Of a DNA stretch of 64,000 nucleotides, positions 44,991 to 51,781 are shown piece by piece (the first letter of the stretch is position 1; each line of letters begins with the position of its first letter). Location: the NCBI RefSeq assembly GCF_014649875.1, contig NZ_BMTW01000007.1, positions 80,818 through 144,817 of the forward strand, written 5' to 3'. The stretch comes from Streptomyces rubiginosohelvolus (lineage in GTDB: Bacteria; Actinomycetota; Actinomycetes; Streptomycetales; Streptomycetaceae). The translations under genes and the position numbers were made by a program. The notes beneath the pieces were generated by a model, which had not been told where the DNA came from, searched no databases, and saw nothing but the letters and a program-made list of their open reading frames with translations.

Positions 44991-46358
44991 CTACGCCTGC
45001 TCGCCGCCCTCGCCGGCGCGGCCGAGGCGCTCGCGGACGCGCTCGACGACGTCCGCGTACCGCGCCTCGGCGCCGTAGCGGGTGGGTGTGTAGTACTGCC
45101 GGTCCCGGACGGCGTCCGGGGCGTACTGCTGGGCGGCGATGCCGCCCTGCACGTCGTGCGGATAGACATAGCCCTGGGCGTGGCCGAGCTTGGCCGCGCC
45201 CTTGTAGTGACCGTCGCGCAGATGGGCCGGGACGGGTCCGGCGAGCCCTCTGCGCACGTCGTCCTGCGCGGCGGAGATCGCCAGCGTCGCCGCGTTGGAC
45301 TTGGGGGCGAGCGCCAGCGCGATGGTGGCGTGGCTGAGGGTGAGCGCCGCCTCCGGGAAACCGATCATGGCGACGGCCTGGGCGGCCGCCACCGCCGTCG
45401 GCAGCGCGGTGGGATCCGCGAGCCCGATGTCCTCGCTGGCCGAGATCATCAGCCGCCGGGCGATGAACCGGGGGTCCTCCCCCGCCTCGATCATCCGGGC
45501 CAGATAGTGCAGAGCGGCGTCCACGTCGGAGCCGCGGATCGACTTGATGAGCGCGCTGGCCACGTCGTAGTGCTGGTCACCGTCACGGTCGTACTTCACG
45601 GCGGCCCGGTCGACGGTCGCCTCGACCGTCTCCAGCGTGATCTCCGGCTCGTGCGTGGCGATGGCGGCACCGGCCGCGGCCTCCAGCGCGGTGAGCGCCC
45701 GCCGCGCGTCGCCGCCGGCGATCCGCAGCAGATGCGCCTCGGCGTCCTCGGGCAGGGTGACCGCCCCGCCGAGACCCCGCTCCTCGGTCAGCGCCCGGCG
45801 CAGCAGGGAACGCAGGTCGTCGTCGGTCAGCGGCTCCAGGGTGAGCAGCAGGGAGCGCGAGAGCAGCGGGGAGATGATCGAGAAGTACGGATTCTCCGTG
45901 GTGGCGGCGATGAGCGTCACCCAGCGGTTCTCCACGGCGGGCAGCAGGGAGTCCTGCTGGGCCTTGGAGAAGCGGTGGATCTCGTCCAGGAAGAGGACGG
46001 TCTCCTTGCCGAAGCCACCGGTGGCGCGGCGCGCGCTCTCGATGACGGCGCGGACCTCCTTGACGCCCGCGGTGATCGCGGAGAGCTCCACGAAACGCTT
46101 GTTGGTGGCCTTGCTGACCACATACGCCAGGGTCGTCTTACCGGTGCCGGGCGGGCCCCACAGGATGACGGAGGACGCCCCCGCCGGACCGCCCCCGTCG
46201 CCGACGAGGCGGCGCAGGGGCGAGCCCGGCTTCAGCAGATGCTGCTGGCCGACGACCTCGTCGAGGGTGCGGGGGCGCATCCGGACAGCGAGGGGGCTGC
46301 TGGACGGGTCCTTCTCCTGGCGGTCTTCGGCGGCTGCGGTAAAGAGGTCGGGCTCCAC
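44991..46358 (-). CDS. rarA: Replication-associated recombination protein A (RarA/MgsA)
   Basis: AAA+ ATPase that acts at stalled forks with RecA and SSB. Walker A is GPPGTGKT (about 68-75), Walker B VLFLDEIHRF, sensor AATTENPYFS; a C-terminal MgsA assembly domain follows (HYDVASALIKSIRGSDVDAALHYLARM). I start at the GTG giving VEPDLFTAAA, the family N-terminus, with TTAGG about nine nt upstream; a GTG eight codons earlier is also open. Length 455. Confidence 0.93.
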   Translation of the reverse strand: MEPDLFTAAAEDRQEKDPSSSPLAVRMRPRTLDEVVGQQHLLKPGSPLRRLVGDGGGPAGASSVILWGPPGTGKTTLAYVVSKATNKRFVELSAITAGVKEVRAVIESARRATGGFGKETVLFLDEIHRFSKAQQDSLLPAVENRWVTLIAATTENPYFSIISPLLSRSLLLTLEPLTDDDLRSLLRRALTEERGLGGAVTLPEDAEAHLLRIAGGDARRALTALEAAAGAAIATHEPEITLETVEATVDRAAVKYDRDGDQHYDVASALIKSIRGSDVDAALHYLARMIEAGEDPRFIARRLMISASEDIGLADPTALPTAVAAAQAVAMIGFPEAALTLSHATIALALAPKSNAATLAISAAQDDVRRGLAGPVPAHLRDGHYKGAAKLGHAQGYVYPHDVQGGIAAQQYAPDAVRDRQYYTPTRYGAEARYADVVERVRERLGRAGEGGEQA

Positions 46359-46414
46359 GTCATGAAGCCTAAGCGACCCCACTGACAGGGCCGCCTACGG
46401 GAGTGGCCCGGCGA

Positions 46415-47053
46415 TCAGCTGGTCCAGAAGTCCCACCAGCGGGTCAGGATCAGCATGCCGATGATCCCGATCCACATCACCGGAAGCACCCAGGGGAACT
46501 CGGTGAGCCCGTTCCGCAGCCAGGCCGGGGCCGGGAGGATGCGGTGCTTGACGTTGTGCGTGGTCACGTAGCAGAACATGACGATGGTGGCGACCCAGGC
46601 GAGGCAGCACCACAGGCAGAGCGAGTTGATGTTGTACAGCGACTGGTACTGGAGCCAGGTGCAGAACCCGACACCGAAGAGCATCCCGGCGTTCAGCCCG
46701 AGCCAGAACCAGCTCCGGTAGCGGGCCCCGGCGAGCAGGCCCATCCCGATCGCGATGACCATCCCGTACGTGACCAGACCCAGCATCGGGTTGGGGAACC
46801 CGAACGCGGAGGCCTGGTCGCTCTTCATGATGTTGCCGCACGCGACGACGGGGTTGAGGCTGCAGCCGGGCGTGAAGGAGGGGTCCTCCAGCAGCTTGAA
46901 CTTGTCGATCGTGATGACCCAGGAGGCCAGCAGACCGGCCGCGCCGGTGATCACCAGAAGCAGGGCGAGACCGCGTCCGGCCCCGAAGGTGCGCTTGCGG
47001 CCGCCCTCGTCCTGATCGGAGGAGAGATCGTGGTCTACCGCTGCAGTCGTCAT
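46415..47053 (-). CDS. VKOR-family quinone-dependent disulfide-generating membrane protein
   Basis: Vitamin K epoxide reductase homologue. In actinobacteria such proteins reoxidise a DsbA-like partner and pass electrons to menaquinone, replacing DsbB. The protein has 212 residues with about five membrane helices. The loop cysteine pair is Cys64 and Cys72, and the quinone-side CxxC is Cys146-L-W-Cys149. The N-terminal 28 residues are polar and cytoplasmic. The ATG has only GGAA upstream. No DsbA gene is adjacent; the partner lies elsewhere. Confidence 0.92.
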   Translation of the reverse strand: MTTAAVDHDLSSDQDEGGRKRTFGAGRGLALLLVITGAAGLLASWVITIDKFKLLEDPSFTPGCSLNPVVACGNIMKSDQASAFGFPNPMLGLVTYGMVIAIGMGLLAGARYRSWFWLGLNAGMLFGVGFCTWLQYQSLYNINSLCLWCCLAWVATIVMFCYVTTHNVKHRILPAPAWLRNGLTEFPWVLPVMWIGIIGMLILTRWWDFWTS

Positions 47054-47310
47054 ATCGCCGTTCCGTCACCGAGTGGTCAGCCGGGCAAGGTCATTGTGCC
47101 GCAACCCCGCACCGGCCCACCGTTCGATGGACATAAAGACGTACGTCGGTGAAGGCCCCGACGGGCGGACTCGAACGGCCGCGAGGCCCCGACGACGGAG
47201 GATGGACGGCTTCCCGGTGCCGGCCCGTCGAAGCGGAGCCCATGACCGGCCTCCAACGGGGTGCGCCGTCAAGGGTGAACGCACCCTCGCAGGGTTGACG
47301 GCGGACGGAA
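47054..47310. other. Intergenic region upstream of the VKOR gene
   Basis: About 260 nt without a convincing gene on either strand. It must hold the VKOR promoter; a TTTATGTC element on the minus strand about 75 nt before the VKOR start is the only -10-like sequence I see. It is less compositionally regular than the coding sequences around it. Confidence 0.6.
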
Positions 47311-47344
47311 AAGCGCGGCCGCCGGGGTCCCGGGGGCCGCGCTT
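47311..47344 (-). terminator. hisS terminator
   Basis: AAGCGCGGCC pairs perfectly with GGCCGCGCTT around a 14-nt loop, followed on the minus strand by TT. It lies 11 nt after the hisS stop. Confidence 0.88.
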
Positions 47345-47354
47345 GCCTCCTTGC

Positions 47355-48617
47355 TCAGCCGAGCCGCTTCGCCAGCTCCGCCGCGGCCTCCGTCAGCGGT
47401 ACCGCGGTCTGCTCACCGGACTCCATGTCCTTGAGCTGGACGACGCCCTCGGCGAGATCGCGCTCGCCCGCGACCAGGGTGTAGCGGGCGCCCGAGCGGT
47501 TGGCGCTCTTCATCGCGCCCTTCAGGCCGCGGCCGCCGAACGCGAAGTCGGCGGCGATGCCCGCGCGGCGCAGCTCGGTGACGACGCCGAACAGGACCCG
47601 GCGGGCCTCCTCGCCGAGCGGGACGGCGTAGACGCTGGTGGTGGCGGGGAGGTCGAGCTCGACGCCCTCGGCCTCCAGCGCGAGGACCGTGCGGTCCACG
47701 CCGAGGGCCCAGCCGACGGACGGCAGCTCGGGGCCGCCGATCATCTCGGAGAGGCCGTCGTAGCGGCCGCCGCCGCCCACCGCGGACTGCGAGCCGAGAC
47801 CATCGTGGACGAACTCGAAGGTCGTGCGGGTGTAGTAGTCGAGGCCGCGCACCAGCTTCTCGTCGTCCTCGAAGACGACCCCGGCCGCCGTGATCAGGGC
47901 GCGGACCTCTTCGTGGTACGCCTTGCACGCGTCGCACAGGTAGTCGCGGAGCTTCGGGGCGTCGGTGAGCTGCTTCTGGACGTCGGCCCGCTTGTCGTCC
48001 AGGACGCGCAGCGGGTTGATCTCGATGCGGCGGCGGGTCTCCTCGTCGAGGTCCAGGTCGCGCAGGAAGGTCTGGAGCGCCTCGCGGTAGACCGGGCGGC
48101 ACTCCTTGTCGCCCAGCGAGTTCAGCAGGATGCGGAACTGGCGCAGGCCCAGCGAGCGGTACGCCTGGTCGGCGAGGATGATCAGCTCGGCGTCCAGAAC
48201 CGGGTCCTCGGTGCCGATGGCCTCGGCGCCGACCTGCGAGAAGTGGCGGTAGCGGCCCGCCTGCGGGCGCTCGTAGCGGTAGTACGAGCCGGAGTACCAG
48301 AGCTTGACGGGGAGGTTGCCGGCCTTGTGGAGGTTGGCCTCCAGGGCCGCGCGCAGCACGGACGCGGTGCCCTCGGGGCGCAGCGCCAGCTGGTCGCCGC
48401 CCTTGGTGGTGAGGGTGTACATCTCCTTGGTGACGATGTCGGTGGACTCACCGACACCGCGTGCGAACAGCTCGACGTTCTCGAAACCGGGCGTCTCGAT
48501 GTAGCCGTAGCCGGAGTCGCGCAGGGGCGCGGAGATGGCCTCGCGCACCGCCAGGAACGTCGCGGAACGGGGCGGGGTCAGGTCGTACGTGCCCTTGGGG
48601 GCCTGAAAGGTGCTCAC
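47355..48617 (-). CDS. hisS: Histidyl-tRNA synthetase
   Basis: Class II synthetase charging tRNA-His. Motif 2 (LWYSGSYYRYERPQAGRYRHFSQ), the histidine loop GLDYYTRTTFE and the C-terminal anticodon-binding domain (about 330-420) are present over 420 residues. I start at the GTG giving VSTFQAPKGTYDL; the open frame further upstream belongs to the metallo-hydrolase region. It lies 17 nt downstream of that gene, on the same strand. Confidence 0.96.
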   Translation of the reverse strand: MSTFQAPKGTYDLTPPRSATFLAVREAISAPLRDSGYGYIETPGFENVELFARGVGESTDIVTKEMYTLTTKGGDQLALRPEGTASVLRAALEANLHKAGNLPVKLWYSGSYYRYERPQAGRYRHFSQVGAEAIGTEDPVLDAELIILADQAYRSLGLRQFRILLNSLGDKECRPVYREALQTFLRDLDLDEETRRRIEINPLRVLDDKRADVQKQLTDAPKLRDYLCDACKAYHEEVRALITAAGVVFEDDEKLVRGLDYYTRTTFEFVHDGLGSQSAVGGGGRYDGLSEMIGGPELPSVGWALGVDRTVLALEAEGVELDLPATTSVYAVPLGEEARRVLFGVVTELRRAGIAADFAFGGRGLKGAMKSANRSGARYTLVAGERDLAEGVVQLKDMESGEQTAVPLTEAAAELAKRLG

Positions 48618-48634
48618 GTGATTACGTCTCTCGT

Positions 48635-49324
48635 CTACAGTCCTCGGCGCGGCGCCGCGTCCAGACCGTTCAGGAACGGGTTGGAGGCGCGCTCGCGGCC
48701 GATGGTCGTCTGGGGGCCGTGGCCGGACAGCACCACGGTCGAGTCGTCGAGCGGCAGGCACACACGGGCCAGCGACTCGAGCAGCTCTGCGTGGTCGCCG
48801 CCGGGCAGGTCGGTGCGTCCGACGGAGCCGGCGAAGAGCAGGTCGCCTGAGAAGAGGACCGGCGGAATGTCCGCGGCCTCGGGCATCCCGAACGTCACCG
48901 ACCCCTTGGTATGGCCGGGCGCGTGCGAGACGCCGAACTCCAGACCGGCCAGGGTCAGCTTCGACCCGTCGGTCAGCTCCTTGACGTCGTCCGGCTCCCC
49001 CACGGTCAGCTCGCCCATGAGCGGCATCCCGATGGAGCGGCCGAGCGCCTTCTCCGGGTCGCTCATCATGTAGCGGTCCTCGGGGTGGATCCAGGCGGGG
49101 ACGTCATGGGCGCCGCAGACGGGCACGACCGAGGCGACGTGGTCGATGTGGCCGTGGGTGAGAACGACGGCGACGGGCTTGAGCCGATGCTTCTTCAGCG
49201 CTTCCTCGACGCCCTGGGCGGCCTGGTGGCCCGGGTCGATGATCACGCACTCCTCACCGGCGGCGGGGGCGACCAGATAGCAATTGGTCCCCCAGGCCCC
49301 GGCGGGGAACCCGGCAATAAGCAC
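48635..49324 (-). CDS. Metallo-beta-lactamase-fold hydrolase (glyoxalase II-like)
   Basis: A 229-residue MBL-fold hydrolase. The zinc motif is THGHIDH (about 56-62), with the later ligands in SHAPGHTKGS, SGDLLF and SGHGP. Its closest well-known relatives are glyoxalase II-like thioesterases; the substrate is unknown. The GTG start has AAGGA five nt upstream. It is the first gene of a two-gene unit with hisS, a pairing seen across Streptomyces. Confidence 0.9.
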   Translation of the reverse strand: MLIAGFPAGAWGTNCYLVAPAAGEECVIIDPGHQAAQGVEEALKKHRLKPVAVVLTHGHIDHVASVVPVCGAHDVPAWIHPEDRYMMSDPEKALGRSIGMPLMGELTVGEPDDVKELTDGSKLTLAGLEFGVSHAPGHTKGSVTFGMPEAADIPPVLFSGDLLFAGSVGRTDLPGGDHAELLESLARVCLPLDDSTVVLSGHGPQTTIGRERASNPFLNGLDAAPRRGL

Positions 49325-49481
49325 GATCGTCCTTAATGTTCGGCGGAGGATGCGGCCCGCAGTACAAGGATGCGGCGGATCAGAGCCTACCGGCGCTCCT
49401 CATGACACAGGTAACCCATATACGGTACGGGCAGCTCAGGCCCCCATCCGACGATCCACGACGTAACAAGGAGCCCAACCG

Positions 49482-50273
49482 GTGTCCAGCAGCGAACAGC
49501 GGCGGCGGCAGCTCGCCCGGGAGAAGTTCGAGCGCCAGCAGAAGCGCCGGGAGGAAGCCCGCCGCAGGACGAGGCGCATCACCGCGATCGTCGCGGCCTC
49601 GGTGGCCGTGGTCGCCGTCGTGGGCGTGAGCGCGTTCGTCGTGGCGGGCAAGGACGACGACAAGGACAAGAAGAGCGAAGCGGCGGCGAGTCAGAGCCCG
49701 ACCCCGGAGCCTTCGGAGAGCGAGAGCAAGGCTCCGCTCCCCGCGATGAAGATCGACAAAAAGGCGAAGTACACGATGTCGCTCACGACGAGCCAGGGTG
49801 ACATCGGGTTCTCGATGGACGCGGCGAAGACCCCGCAGACCGTGAACTCCTTCAAGGCGCTCGCTGACAAGGGCTACTTCGACGACACCAAGTGCCACCG
49901 GCTGACCACCCAGGGCATCTTCGTGCTCCAGTGCGGCGACCCCAAGGGCGACGGCACGGGCGGTCCGGGCTACAACATCCCGGACGAGAACCTGGACGCG
50001 CTCGGCAAGGCGGGCGGCGACGGCACGGTCGTCTACCCGCCGGGCACGGTGGCGATGGCCAATACCGGCCAGCCGAACTCCGGCGGCAGCCAGTTCTTCC
50101 TGGTCTACAAGGAGACGAAGCTCCCGCCCACGTACACCCCGTTCGGCACGATGGACGACGCCTCGCTGAAGGCCGTCCAGAAGGTCGGCGAGGCCGGGGT
50201 CGAGGGCGGTGCGGGCGACGGCGCCCCGAAGAAGGCCGTGACGGTGGAGAAGGCGACCGTCGAGAAGAGCTGA
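49482..50273 (+). CDS. Membrane-anchored cyclophilin-type peptidyl-prolyl isomerase
   Basis: A 263-residue protein: a highly charged N-terminus (1-32, many Arg/Lys/Glu), one membrane helix (about 34-55), a Ser/Pro/Glu linker, then a cyclophilin domain (about 95-260) outside the membrane. Active-region landmarks GTVAMANTGQPNSGGSQFF and the CHRLTTQGIFVLQCGDP segment are clear. There, Cys138 and Cys151 replace the usual Phe and Gly, which is typical of the actinobacterial PpiB branch and could form a disulfide. The GTG start has AAGGAG eight nt upstream. It stands alone and ends at a very strong terminator. Confidence 0.92.
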   Translation: MSSSEQRRRQLAREKFERQQKRREEARRRTRRITAIVAASVAVVAVVGVSAFVVAGKDDDKDKKSEAAASQSPTPEPSESESKAPLPAMKIDKKAKYTMSLTTSQGDIGFSMDAAKTPQTVNSFKALADKGYFDDTKCHRLTTQGIFVLQCGDPKGDGTGGPGYNIPDENLDALGKAGGDGTVVYPPGTVAMANTGQPNSGGSQFFLVYKETKLPPTYTPFGTMDDASLKAVQKVGEAGVEGGAGDGAPKKAVTVEKATVEKS

Positions 50274-50293
50274 GCCCGCGCGGGACGGCGACA

Positions 50294-50339
50294 GGCAGGG
50301 AGAGGGGCCTCCGCCCGGGCGGAGGCCCCTCTCCCTGCC
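50294..50339 (+). terminator. 46-bp perfect palindromic terminator
   Basis: Twenty-three bases followed directly by their exact complement (GGCAGGGAGAGGGGCCTCCGCCC and its reverse complement), centred on CCCGGG. It is about 20 nt after the cyclophilin stop and is the longest perfect stem in the window. Confidence 0.92.
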
Positions 50340-50369
50340 CGAGCGGAGAATTTCAGCCGCGCTGAGTGC

Positions 50370-50398
50370 GGACAGCCGGGCGGCCGGTCGCCTAGATT
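50370..50398 (+). promoter_or_regulatory. Possible promoter of the DUF349 gene
   Basis: GGACAG and TAGATT are 17 nt apart. Transcription would begin near 50405 and give an approximately 88-nt leader. Confidence 0.45.
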
Positions 50399-50404
50399 GG
50401 CGTT

Positions 50405-50492
50405 GTGCAGGGCGGGCGAGGCCCGCCCCAGGAAACTGTGGACGATGCCCGGGGGGCGAACCCCCTCGCAGGCATCAGGTGGAGGAGGCGCT
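50405..50492 (+). promoter_or_regulatory. Structured 5' leader of the DUF349 gene
   Basis: The leader can form two strong hairpins. The first (50410-50428) pairs GGGCGGGC with GCCCGCCC over a 3-nt loop. The second (50444-50476) has an outer GATGCC/GGCATC stem and an inner GGGGG-CGAA-CCCCC stem. The ribosome site GGAGGAGG follows the second hairpin by 3 nt. The layout suggests a cis-regulatory RNA or a stabilising leader; I do not match it to a known family. Confidence 0.5.
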
Positions 50493-51722
50493 GTGAGCAG
50501 CGACCCGTGGGGCCGCGTCGACGAGACGGGCACCGTGTACGTGCGTACAGCCGAGGGCGAGCAGGTCGTCGGATCGTGGCAGGCCGGTTCCCCCGAGGAG
50601 GCTCTGGCCTATTTCGAGCGCAAGTACGACGGCATTGTGGTCGAGATCGGCCTCCTCGAACGGCGGGTGAAGACCACCGATCTGTCGGCCAAGGACGCGA
50701 CGACGGCCATCGACCATCTGCGGCAGCAGGTCGACGAGCACCACGCGGTGGGCGACCTGGACGCGCTGCGCAAGCGGCTGGACGCGCTCGTCGCGACGGT
50801 CGAGGCGCGGCGCGAGGAGCGCAAGGCGCAGAAGGCGAAGCAGACCGACGAGGCCAAGCAGGCCAAGGAGGCGCTGGTCGCCGAGGCCGAGGAGCTGGCG
50901 CGGAGCGAGCAGTGGCGGTCGGCCGGCGAGCGGCTGCGGGCGCTGGTGGACACCTGGAAGGGTCTCCCCCGCCTCGACCGCAAGTCGGACGACGAGCTGT
51001 GGCACCGCTTCTCGCACGCCCGCTCGGCGTTCTCCAAGCGGCGCAAGGCCCACTTCGCCGCTCTGGACGCCCAGCGCGAGGAGGCCCGCAAGGCCAAGGA
51101 GAAGCTGGTCACCGAGGCCGAGTCGCTGTCCGGATCCACGGACTGGGTCGGCACGGCGGCGCGCTACCGCGACCTGATGACCGAGTGGAAGGCGGCGGGC
51201 CGCGCCCAGCGCGAGGCCGAGGACGACCTGTGGAACCGTTTCCGCGGTGCCCAGGACATCTTCTTCGCCGCCCGCAGCGAGGTCTTCGCGGAGCGGGACG
51301 CCGAGCAGGGCGAGAACCTCAAGCTCAAGGAGGAGCTCGCCGCCGAGGCCGAGAAGCTGGTGCCGGTGAAGGACCTGAAGGCGGCCCGCGCCGCGTTCCG
51401 GTCCATCAACGAGCGCTGGGAGGCCATCGGCCACGTACCGCGTGACGCCCGCCCGAAGGTCGAGGGCCGGATGCAGGCGGTGGAGCGCGCGCTCCTGGAG
51501 TCCGAGGAGTCCGAGTGGCGCCGGACGAACCCGGAGGCGCGGGCCCGCGCCGCGGGTCTGACCGGTCAGCTCCAGGCCGCCGTGGACAAGCTGCGCGGCC
51601 AGATCGACACCGCGCGCGCCCAGGGCAACAACGCCCGCGCGGACAAGCTGGCCAAGGAGCTGGAGGGCCGCCAGGCGCTGCTGGACCAGGCGCTGAAGGG
51701 CCTGGAGGAGTTCGGCGGCTGA
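50493..51722 (+). CDS. DUF349 coiled-coil protein
   Basis: A 409-residue, mostly helical, highly charged protein built from at least three DUF349 repeats (about 130-210, 210-285, 285-360), each with a W-K-x-(A/G/L) pattern (DTWKGLPRL, TEWKAAGRA, ERWEAIGHV). The family is common in bacteria and sits near relA in Streptomyces; its biochemical role is not settled. The GTG start giving VSSDPWGRVDETG has GGAGGAGG upstream; the frame is open 32 codons further up but runs through the structured leader. Single plus-strand gene. Confidence 0.85.
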   Translation: MSSDPWGRVDETGTVYVRTAEGEQVVGSWQAGSPEEALAYFERKYDGIVVEIGLLERRVKTTDLSAKDATTAIDHLRQQVDEHHAVGDLDALRKRLDALVATVEARREERKAQKAKQTDEAKQAKEALVAEAEELARSEQWRSAGERLRALVDTWKGLPRLDRKSDDELWHRFSHARSAFSKRRKAHFAALDAQREEARKAKEKLVTEAESLSGSTDWVGTAARYRDLMTEWKAAGRAQREAEDDLWNRFRGAQDIFFAARSEVFAERDAEQGENLKLKEELAAEAEKLVPVKDLKAARAAFRSINERWEAIGHVPRDARPKVEGRMQAVERALLESEESEWRRTNPEARARAAGLTGQLQAAVDKLRGQIDTARAQGNNARADKLAKELEGRQALLDQALKGLEEFGG

Positions 51723-51735
51723 GAAGCCCGACAGG

Positions 51736-51768
51736 AAGGCCCCGGTACGCGATGCGTGCCGGGGCCTT
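51736..51768. terminator. Bidirectional terminator between the DUF349 gene and relA
   Basis: A 15-bp stem with one G-T pair (AAGGCCCCGGTACGC with GCGTGCCGGGGCCTT) and a 3-nt GAT loop, between two convergent stops. Confidence 0.88.
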
Positions 51769-51781
51769 TCCGTTGTCGCTG

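Noticed and set aside
47150..47215. tRNA-like T-arm (GTTCGAGTCC on the minus strand) upstream of the VKOR gene
   Set aside because: The T-stem has a mismatch and no acceptor, D or anticodon arm can be built around it.
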